Shown here: piece after piece, positions 36,326 to 41,285 of the stretch
Position numbering within the stretch: the stretch's first letter is position 1
How the letters are laid out: each line of letters opens with the position of its first letter
DNA from: DASZYF01 sp035545535
GTDB lineage: Bacteria; Actinomycetota; Actinomycetes; Mycobacteriales; CAJCIY01
Direction: 5' to 3'
DNA: 41,285 nucleotides
Assembly: GCA_035545535.1 (NCBI GenBank)
Contig: DASZYF010000205.1
Span: 1-41,285 of the forward strand
Made by a program: the position numbers and the translations under genes
Notes under the pieces: generated by a model
What the model saw: only the letters and a program-made list of their open reading frames with translations
Told to the model about the DNA's origin: nothing
Database searches by the model: none

Positions 36326-37660
36326 TCACACCGGCGAGGCGCTGCCCGGGAGCTCGACCGTGACCCGTGTCCCGCCGCCGGGGCTGGCGGTGGCCGTGAC
36401 GGTGCCGTCGTGCGCGCGGACCGCCTGGGCGACGATCGCCAGCCCGAGCCCGGAGCCGGGCATCGCCCGACTGCTCGCGGCACGGTAGAAGCGCTCGAAG
36501 ACGTGCGGGACGTCTTCGTCCGCGATGCCCGGGCCCTCGTCGTCGACGGTGAGCACGCCGGCGTGCAGCCGGACCCGCACGGTCTGCCGCGGCGGGCCGA
36601 ACTTCACCGCGTTGTCGAGCAGGTTGAGCACGGCGCGCTCCAGGGCGGCCGCGTTCCCGGCCACCACGTGCTCCTCGACGCTGACGTCGAAGCGCACGTG
36701 CGGAGCGCGGAGCCGGGCCCGCTCGACCGCGCGCTGCACGAGCCGGCCGAGGTCCGTGGGCTCCGGAGGCTCGGCCTCCTGCTCGCGGGTCAGCTCGACC
36801 AGCTCGGACACCAACGAGCCGAGCTCGTCGGTCTGCGCGGTGAGGTCGTCGAGCAGCCGTTCCCGGTCGGTCGCCGGCAGTGCGCGACCCGCCCGGTCGG
36901 CCCGGACGAGCAGGTCGATGTTGGTGCGCAGCGACGTGAGGGGGGTGCGGAGCTCGTGCCCGGCGTCGAGGACCAGCTGCTTCTGCTGCCGCCGTGAACG
37001 GTCGAGCGCGGACGTCATCGTGTTGAACGCGCGGCCGAGCCGCGCGATCTCGTCGGTGCCGCGCACGTCGACCGCCACGAGCTGCTCGGTGCGCGCGATC
37101 TCCTCGGCCGTCGCGGTGAGGCGGTCGACCGGCTTGAGCCCCGCGCGGGAGACGACGAGCCCCAGGCAGCCCGCGCCGACCACGCCGAGCCCGGACACGA
37201 GCAGCAGCAGCCAGGTGAGGTGGGACAGGGTCGTGTCGGTCTCCGTCAGCGGGCGCGCCCGCACGAGAGCGCCGCCGTTCCACGGCACGGCGGACACGCG
37301 CACGTGCACGCCGTCGCTGGTCGTGTCGTTGTACAGCGCGAGGTCGCTGGCGCCCTTGGCGACCGCGACCGCCTGTGGTCGCACCGGGATGTCGTCGGTG
37401 CCGACGACCGTGCCGGTGGCGTTGATCACCATGACGCGGAAGCGCACGGTGCTGGGCTGGCGCGACACGACCGCGCTCTCGGGCTCGATGGTGCTGAGGC
37501 CTTCGGTCGTCGGCGGCCGGTCGGTGAGGGTCTGGTCGATCTGCTTCAGCAGCTCACGCCGGACGGCGAACCAGGCTCCGACCGACGCGCCGGCGACGGC
37601 CATCGCGACGGCGACGGCGACGAGCAGCGTCAGCCGGCCACGCAGGGATAGCCGTCTCAC
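36326..37660 (-). CDS. Sensor histidine kinase, MprB-like
   Basis: 444 aa. TM1 ~9-30, an extracytoplasmic sensor ~35-150, TM2 ~153-175, HAMP ~175-228 (LKPVDRLTATAEEIARTE), HisKA with His235 in DAGHELRTPLTSLRTNIDLL, and HATPase motifs NLLDNAVKFG, DEGPGIADED and GSGLGLAIVAQ. The H-box wording is that of the MprB group (envelope-stress sensing in mycobacteria). The GTG at 37660 overlaps the regulator stop (GTGA). A strong hairpin follows its stop. The ligand or stress sensed is unknown. Confidence 0.92.
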   Translation of the reverse strand: MRRLSLRGRLTLLVAVAVAMAVAGASVGAWFAVRRELLKQIDQTLTDRPPTTEGLSTIEPESAVVSRQPSTVRFRVMVINATGTVVGTDDIPVRPQAVAVAKGASDLALYNDTTSDGVHVRVSAVPWNGGALVRARPLTETDTTLSHLTWLLLLVSGLGVVGAGCLGLVVSRAGLKPVDRLTATAEEIARTEQLVAVDVRGTDEIARLGRAFNTMTSALDRSRRQQKQLVLDAGHELRTPLTSLRTNIDLLVRADRAGRALPATDRERLLDDLTAQTDELGSLVSELVELTREQEAEPPEPTDLGRLVQRAVERARLRAPHVRFDVSVEEHVVAGNAAALERAVLNLLDNAVKFGPPRQTVRVRLHAGVLTVDDEGPGIADEDVPHVFERFYRAASSRAMPGSGLGLAIVAQAVRAHDGTVTATASPGGGTRVTVELPGSASPV

Positions 37661-38337
37661 GGTTCCTTGCGTAGCACGTACCCGACTCCCCGCACGGTGT
37701 GCAGGACCCGCGGCAGGCCGTTGATCTCGGTCTTGCGGCGCAGGTAGCCGATGTAGACCTCGAGGGAGTTCGACGAGGTGCCGAAGTCGAAGCCCCACAC
37801 CTCGGACAGGAGCTGCCCGCGGGTGAGCACCTGCTTCGGGTGCCGCATGAACAGCTCCATGAGCGTGAACTCGGTGCGGGTCAGCCGGATCGGCGTGCCA
37901 CCTCGGTTCACCTCGCGGGTCGCCGGGTCCAGCCGCAGGTCCTCGAACGAGTACCCGCCACCCGTCTCGACCGTCGGCCCGGTCCGCCGCAGCAGTGCCC
38001 GGAGGCGGGCGAGCAGCTCTTCCAGCGCGAACGGCTTCGCGAGGTAGTCGTCAGCACCGGCGTCGAGGCCGATCACCCGGTCCGAGGTGCCGTCCCGGGC
38101 GGTGAGCATGAGCACGGGGACGTCGTCGCCGCGGGTCCGCATCCGCCGCACGGTCTGCATGCCGTCGAGCCGGGGCATGAGGACGTCGAGCACCACGACG
38201 TCGGGGTGCGAGGCCGCCACGACATCGAGCGCCTCGAGCCCGTTGCTCGCGAGGACGACGTCGTAGCCCTCGAAGTTGAGGGACCGCTCGAGCGATGCGC
38301 GCACGGCCGGCTCGTCGTCGACCACCAAGACCTTCAT
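37657..38337 (-). CDS. OmpR-family response regulator, MprA-like
   Basis: 226 aa. Receiver with Asp7/Asp8, phospho-acceptor Asp51 (VVVLDVLMP), Thr in MLTARDG and Lys in AKPF; winged helix from ~125 (FEDLRLDPATREVNRGG, LTRTEFTLMELFMRHPKQVLTR, NSLEVYIGYLRRKTE, VRGVGYVLR). This is the MprA/TcrA-like group. Its own promoter carries two CTCA half-sites (38376-38390, minus orientation) with a GAGACT -10, implying autoregulation. ATG at 38337 with GAAGG about 7 nt upstream. It is the probable binder of arrays A, B and C. Confidence 0.93.
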   Translation of the reverse strand: MKVLVVDDEPAVRASLERSLNFEGYDVVLASNGLEALDVVAASHPDVVVLDVLMPRLDGMQTVRRMRTRGDDVPVLMLTARDGTSDRVIGLDAGADDYLAKPFALEELLARLRALLRRTGPTVETGGGYSFEDLRLDPATREVNRGGTPIRLTRTEFTLMELFMRHPKQVLTRGQLLSEVWGFDFGTSSNSLEVYIGYLRRKTEINGLPRVLHTVRGVGYVLRKEP

Positions 38338-38358
38338 GCGGCGACCTTCACGCGGGGA

Positions 38359-38390
38359 AGTCTCCGCCGACGACGTGAGAACCGCCTGAG
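38359..38390 (-). promoter_or_regulatory. Array C: response-regulator promoter with two CTCA half-sites
   Basis: On the minus strand CTCA begins at 38390 and 38379 (11-bp step, both TCTCA). GAGACT at 38364-38359 begins 15 bp after the last repeat, the same geometry as arrays A and B. Start expected near 38352, giving a ~15-nt leader to the ATG at 38337. Confidence 0.6.
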
Positions 38391-38424
38391 AGCGATGATC
38401 AGCGGCCGGTCCCGGACGGTCCTT

Positions 38425-38478
38425 CTCATCGCGCTCTCACACCGCGCTCAGCGCGGGTTCAGCCCCGGCGCGCACCGT
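38425..38478 (+). promoter_or_regulatory. Array B: four CTCA-type half-sites upstream of the pseudo-receiver gene
   Basis: CTCA at 38425, 38436 and 38447 and TTCA at 38458 (units TCTCA, TCTCA, GCTCA, GTTCA): the same unit order as array A. CACCGT at 38473-38478 begins 15 bp after the last unit and ends 6 nt before GTG 38485, so the transcript is probably leaderless. The array covers where a -35 would be, as expected for an activator site. Confidence 0.65.
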
Positions 38479-38484
38479 GGTGGG

Positions 38485-38832
38485 GTGAGCACGACCAGCA
38501 GCCCGACGAGCGTCGTGCTGCGGGGCGGCACGTGGGTCGACGGGGACCGGCTGGCGGCCGAGCTCGGCCCGGAGTTCGCGGTCGACGCGGCGCAGGCGGC
38601 GGAGCCCGACGTCGTCGTGCTGGCGGCTGATCACGTCCGCGAGGAGCGGGCGCTGCACCCGGAGGCGAGCCTCGTCGCGCTCCTGCCGTCGGGCGCGCCG
38701 ACGCAAGCGCTCGTCGCTGCGTACGAGGACGGGGCCGACGTGGTGCTCGCCGAGGCGAGCGGGCGCGAGCTGGTGGCGCGGGTGCGGGCAGCGGCGCGCC
38801 GCCGCACGATCATCCAGCGAACGCGTCGCTGA
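38485..38832 (+). CDS. Stand-alone degenerate receiver-domain protein (pseudo-receiver)
   Basis: 115 aa, no output domain. Its second half follows the receiver pattern of the adjacent regulator: EPDVVVLAAD against HPDVVVLDVL, and EDGADVVLAEASGRELVARVRAAARR against DAGADDYLAKPFALEELLARLRALLRR. The phospho-acceptor Asp is Ala47, the conserved Lys is Glu90, and the N-terminal acidic pair is absent, so it should not be phosphorylated. It is preceded by a four-unit CTCA array. Plausible roles are a decoy for the kinase or a binding partner of the regulator; inference. The last 23 nt overlap the convergent RNase D gene. GTG start at 38485. Confidence 0.75.
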   Translation: MSTTSSPTSVVLRGGTWVDGDRLAAELGPEFAVDAAQAAEPDVVVLAADHVREERALHPEASLVALLPSGAPTQALVAAYEDGADVVLAEASGRELVARVRAAARRRTIIQRTRR

Positions 38833-40066
38833 GGGCCGGCGCGGTCAGCTCCACCTGCCACGGACGCGCGTTGCCCTCGGCGAGGGCGCGGGCCACTCCG
38901 CCGGGGGACGCATCGGCGGGGGGCGACCACGCGAGGCGCCGCACCAGGGCGGGCTCGAGCAGGTTCTCCACCGGCACGTTCCGCTCCGCACCGATCTCGG
39001 CGAGCGCGGTGCGGGCGCGCTGCAGGCGGGCGGCCGCCTCGGGGTCGCGGTCCGCCCACCGGGCGACGCTCGCAGGCGGACCGTCGCCGGCACCCGCGGC
39101 CGGCTGAGGGAGGTCGGTCTCGGGCAGCGCCCTGGCCCGCTCGAGGGCCCGCCACCAGGTCGAGACCGTGCGGCGCATGCGCGGGCCGGTCAGCCCCTGC
39201 ACGCCCGACAGCCCGGCCGCGTCCGTCGCCTGGGCCTGGACGATCGCGACGAGCGTCGCATCCGGCAGCACCCGCCCCGGAGCGACGTCGCGCTGGCGGG
39301 CGAGCGCATCGCGCTCCTCCCACAGCTCGCGCACCTCGCCGAGCGAGCGCCGGCCGCGCACGCGATGGATGCCGGAGACGCGTCGCCACGGCTCGGCCCG
39401 CGGGGGCGGGGGCGGCGCGTCGATGAGCCAGGCGAACTCCTGCTCGGCCCAGCTGCGCTTGCCCGCGTCGTCGAGCTCGGCGGCCAGCGCCGCGCGCAGG
39501 TCGACGAGCAGCTCGACGTCGAGCGCCGCGTAGGCCAACCACGTGGGAGGCAACGGCCGGGTCGACCAGTCCGCCGCCGAGTGCTCCTTGGCCAGCGCGT
39601 AGCCGAGGACCCGCTCGGTCAGCGTGGCCAGGCCGACGCGCTCGTACCCGAGCAGGCGGGCTGCCAGCTCGGTGTCGAACAGCTTCGTCGGGACGAGGCC
39701 CAGCTCGGCGAGGCACGGCAGGTCCTGGCTGGCGGCGTGCAGCACCCACTCGGTCGAGCGCAGCGCCTGCCCGAGCCCCGCGAGAGCCGGCAGCGCGACC
39801 GGATCGATGAGGAACGTGCCGGCGCCTTCGCGGCGCAGCTGCACCAGGTAGGCGCGCTGGCCGTAGCGGAAGCCCGAGGCGCGCTCGGCATCGACGGCGA
39901 TGGGGCCGCTGCCCGCGCGCAGCGCCGCGATGGCCGCGTCGAGAGCGGCCACGGTCTCGGTGACCTCGGGTGTGCCGTCGCGGGGGACGACCAACGGGAT
40001 CGCCGGCGGCCCCTCGTCCGGGGTGGCGGTGACGGGAGGCACGCTGGGTGTCTCCGCGGTTGCCAC
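38810..40066 (-). CDS. Ribonuclease D family 3'-5' exonuclease with HRDC domain
   Basis: 418 aa. DEDDy exonuclease domain (~40-215): Asp59-x-Glu61 in AVDAERASGF, Asp in HAASQDLPCL, and YAALDVELLVDL with the Tyr and last Asp. An HRDC domain follows at ~235-300 (LGEVRELWEERDALARQRDVAPGRVLPD). It acts on 3' ends of structured RNAs such as tRNA precursors. The start at 40066 is a GTG. Homologue of Rv2681, which in M. tuberculosis lies beside dxs1; here the two-component block is inserted between them. Confidence 0.95.
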   Translation of the reverse strand: MATAETPSVPPVTATPDEGPPAIPLVVPRDGTPEVTETVAALDAAIAALRAGSGPIAVDAERASGFRYGQRAYLVQLRREGAGTFLIDPVALPALAGLGQALRSTEWVLHAASQDLPCLAELGLVPTKLFDTELAARLLGYERVGLATLTERVLGYALAKEHSAADWSTRPLPPTWLAYAALDVELLVDLRAALAAELDDAGKRSWAEQEFAWLIDAPPPPPRAEPWRRVSGIHRVRGRRSLGEVRELWEERDALARQRDVAPGRVLPDATLVAIVQAQATDAAGLSGVQGLTGPRMRRTVSTWWRALERARALPETDLPQPAAGAGDGPPASVARWADRDPEAAARLQRARTALAEIGAERNVPVENLLEPALVRRLAWSPPADASPGGVARALAEGNARPWQVELTAPALSDAFAG

Positions 40067-40116
40067 AGGGCGAAGGTTACGCAGCGGCCATCGCCGCGGC
40101 GCGAGCCGGAGGAGGA

Positions 40117-40827
40117 CTAGCGGATGACGCCGGCGCGCATCGCGAGCGCGACCATCTCCGCGCGGTCGCCCGTGCCGAGCTTGCGCGCGATGCGCGCGAG
40201 GTGGCTCTTCACCGTGAGAGCCGACAGGCCGAGCAGGTCGCCGATCTCCTTGTTGCTCTTGCCGTCGGCGACGAGGCGCAGGACCTCGACCTCACGGCCG
40301 GAGAGCTCAGCGAGACCACCCTCGCCGGGGGCGGTGCCCCGCAGGCCGGCGGCGAGCAGGGAGGCGACCGACGGGTCGGCGTAGACGCCGCCGCCGAGGA
40401 CCTGGCGCACGCCGTCGGCGACGACCGCGGTCGACGCGCTCTTCAGCAGGTAGCCCTGGGCGCCGGCGACGAACGCGGCGCGGACCGAGTACGGGTCGTC
40501 CGCGGCGGACAGCACGACGACGCGCGCCCAGCCCTCGGAGCGGAGGTGACCGACGAGCTCGATGCCCGAGCCGTCCGGCAGACCGAGGTCGAGCACAGCC
40601 AGGTCGCGGGGGCCGCTGCGGGCGCGGGCCCGGGCCTCGGCGGCGCTGGCCGCCTCGACGATGTCGGTGGCGCCCATCGCCCGGAGTCGGGCGACCATCG
40701 ACTCGCGGACCAGAGGGTGGTCGTCGACGACCATCGCGGTGAAGCCAGGAGCGTCGACGGGGGCACGCATGCCCTCGGCTGTCGGAGCGGCAACGCCCTG
40801 GGGCGCTGTCACTGCGTGTGCCGTCAC
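40117..40827 (-). CDS. NarL/LuxR-family response regulator
   Basis: 236 aa. Receiver (~33-150): VVDDHPLVRES, phospho-acceptor in LAVLDLGLPDGSG, LSAADD, and LLKSAS with the Lys. LuxR helix-turn-helix at ~170-230: LSGREVEVLRLVADGKSNKEIGDLLGLS and TVKSHLARIARKL. The GTG at 40827 is chosen for AGGAGG just upstream (40833-40838); longer in-frame starts to 41019 lack this. Residues 1-32 are an extra Ala/Pro-rich head. Two related palindromes lie upstream (40941-40977). Its kinase may be the partly seen gene at 41113. Confidence 0.93.
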   Translation of the reverse strand: MTAHAVTAPQGVAAPTAEGMRAPVDAPGFTAMVVDDHPLVRESMVARLRAMGATDIVEAASAAEARARARSGPRDLAVLDLGLPDGSGIELVGHLRSEGWARVVVLSAADDPYSVRAAFVAGAQGYLLKSASTAVVADGVRQVLGGGVYADPSVASLLAAGLRGTAPGEGGLAELSGREVEVLRLVADGKSNKEIGDLLGLSALTVKSHLARIARKLGTGDRAEMVALAMRAGVIR

Positions 40828-40940
40828 GCCTGCCTCCTCATGCCGGGTCTCCCCGGCTTCGTCCGCGCCTGGTAGCGCTGTCCTTTGGGGTTGTCGGACG
40901 AGATGCGGCACATCTGAAGCAGTTCGGTAGCAGCCGCGTT

Positions 40941-40977
40941 CACCCGAAAGGGTGCAACCCCACTCACCCGATCGGGT
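40941..40977. promoter_or_regulatory. Two related palindromic elements upstream of the LuxR-type regulator
   Basis: CACCCGAAAGGGTG (40941-40954; 5-bp arms around GAAA) and ACCCGATCGGGT (40966-40977; perfect 12-mer, preceded by C). Both read CACCCGA..GGGT and their CACCCG cores start 24 bp apart. Likely operator sites in the divergent region, possibly for autoregulation. Confidence 0.5.
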
Positions 40978-41049
40978 CACACACTCTCCACCTCGACCGA
41001 CTTCCTGCCGATACGGCACCCGGAGCGCCTCCGGGCGCCCCTCTGCCTT

Positions 41050-41069
41050 GCTCTCAGCAGGGTGAGAGC
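41050..41069. promoter_or_regulatory. Inverted repeat GCTCTCA-N6-TGAGAGC
   Basis: Perfect 7-bp arms (41050-41056, 41063-41069) around 6 bp, 43 bp before the GTG at 41113. Candidate operator; its TCTCA arms recall the MprA-type half-sites but are inverted rather than tandem, so probably a different protein. Confidence 0.4.
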
Positions 41070-41112
41070 GCGGTACGTCAGACAGGCCAGCGGTCCACGG
41101 CGAGGAGGTGCA

Positions 41113-41285
41113 GTGCTCGGGCTATCGCACCGACCGAGCCAGCGCGCCGACCCCGGGCCGTCGCCCGCCGTGCCGGTCGCCCGCCGCCCGGTCCTGCCCA
41201 CCCGGCGGCCCGGCCGTCCGGGGTCGTCGCGTCGCCTGCTGCGGGTCCGGCTCGTCACTGCTTTCTCCGTCCTGCTCTGCGGTGC
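41113..41285 (+). CDS. Start of an unknown protein, probably membrane-bound (cut by window edge)
   Basis: 57 codons seen, open to the window end. AGGAGG at 41103-41108 lies 4 nt before the GTG. The first ~40 residues are Pro/Arg-rich and unstructured; then RRLLRVRLVTAFSVLLCG suggests the start of a first membrane helix. Such a basic head and early helix beside a LuxR-type regulator fits a sensor kinase, but nothing diagnostic is in view. Confidence 0.55.
   Translation, partial: MLGLSHRPSQRADPGPSPAVPVARRPVLPTRRPGRPGSSRRLLRVRLVTAFSVLLCG

Noticed and set aside
36253..36363. Possible 36-aa Arg/Pro-rich peptide read from array A
   Set aside because: Its GTG lies within the proposed -10 hexamer, it has no ribosome-binding site, and it runs into the kinase gene's antisense; the hairpin explains the region better.
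41113..41285. Calling the last partial gene a histidine kinase outright
   Set aside because: Only a basic Pro-rich head and the start of a helix are visible; position beside a regulator is suggestive but not evidence of kinase domains.

Overview
The window is about 41 kb of very GC-rich, gene-dense DNA from a high-GC Gram-positive (actinomycete-type) chromosome. Evidence: many GTG and some TTG starts, frequent 4-nt ATGA/GTGA stop-start overlaps, several 'TAnnnT then 6-8 nt then GTG' leaderless starts, and a gene order that, from memory, resembles the Mycobacterium tuberculosis Rv2681-Rv2697 neighbourhood (dut, DUF3710, OB-fold, DUF3159, ceoB/ceoC, APC permease, TRAM RNA methyltransferase, dxs, RNase D). 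The genus cannot be named. I see no tRNA, rRNA, IS element, prophage or CRISPR array; this looks like chromosomal core with a few variable blocks.

Layout. 1-4.6 kb: a cut-off lipoprotein gene, a MarR regulator divergent from aconitase acnA with paired palindromic sites between them, and an inositol-monophosphatase-type enzyme. 4.6-8.2 kb (minus): a SigD-type sigma factor coupled to an RsdA-type anti-sigma factor whose sigma-binding motif is tandemly duplicated, a gamma-carbonic-anhydrase-like protein, and rsgA preceded by a well-supported 22-codon ORF. 8.2-14.3 kb: an MFS exporter, an SCP2/alpha-beta-hydrolase fusion, a DUF4235 protein, a K+-channel-like membrane protein with an altered filter, and a DUF885 metallohydrolase. 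14.3-22.8 kb: thioesterase, dut, DUF3710, hydrolase, OB-fold, DUF3159, two TrkA-type K+ regulators, a KimA/KUP-like permease and an RNA methyltransferase.

22.8-29.7 kb: a minus-strand operon KimA-like permease / KdpD-like kinase (only the DUF4118 and kinase part) / KdpE, with no kdpFABC in view. Together with the TrkA pair, the first KimA-like permease and the channel-like protein, this makes a K+-homeostasis concentration. It is followed by a secreted hypothetical, a YkgJ-like Cys-cluster protein, a small conserved hypothetical, and a ROK repressor divergent from a xylose-type ABC transporter (29.8-33.3 kb). Then come dxs, a hypothetical gene, an MprAB-like two-component system, a 115-aa pseudo-receiver, RNase D, a LuxR-type response regulator and the start of another gene.

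The strongest lead is around the MprAB-like system (36.2-38.5 kb). Three separate promoter regions carry CTCA half-sites at exact 11-bp spacing, and in each a CANNNT/GAGACT-like -10 hexamer begins 15 bp after the start of the last repeat. One array faces the response-regulator gene, one faces a stand-alone degenerate receiver-domain gene lacking the phospho-acceptor Asp, and one points at a strong hairpin with a C-rich loop just behind the kinase gene. This looks like a small self-contained regulon with a possible decoy receiver and a possible small RNA.
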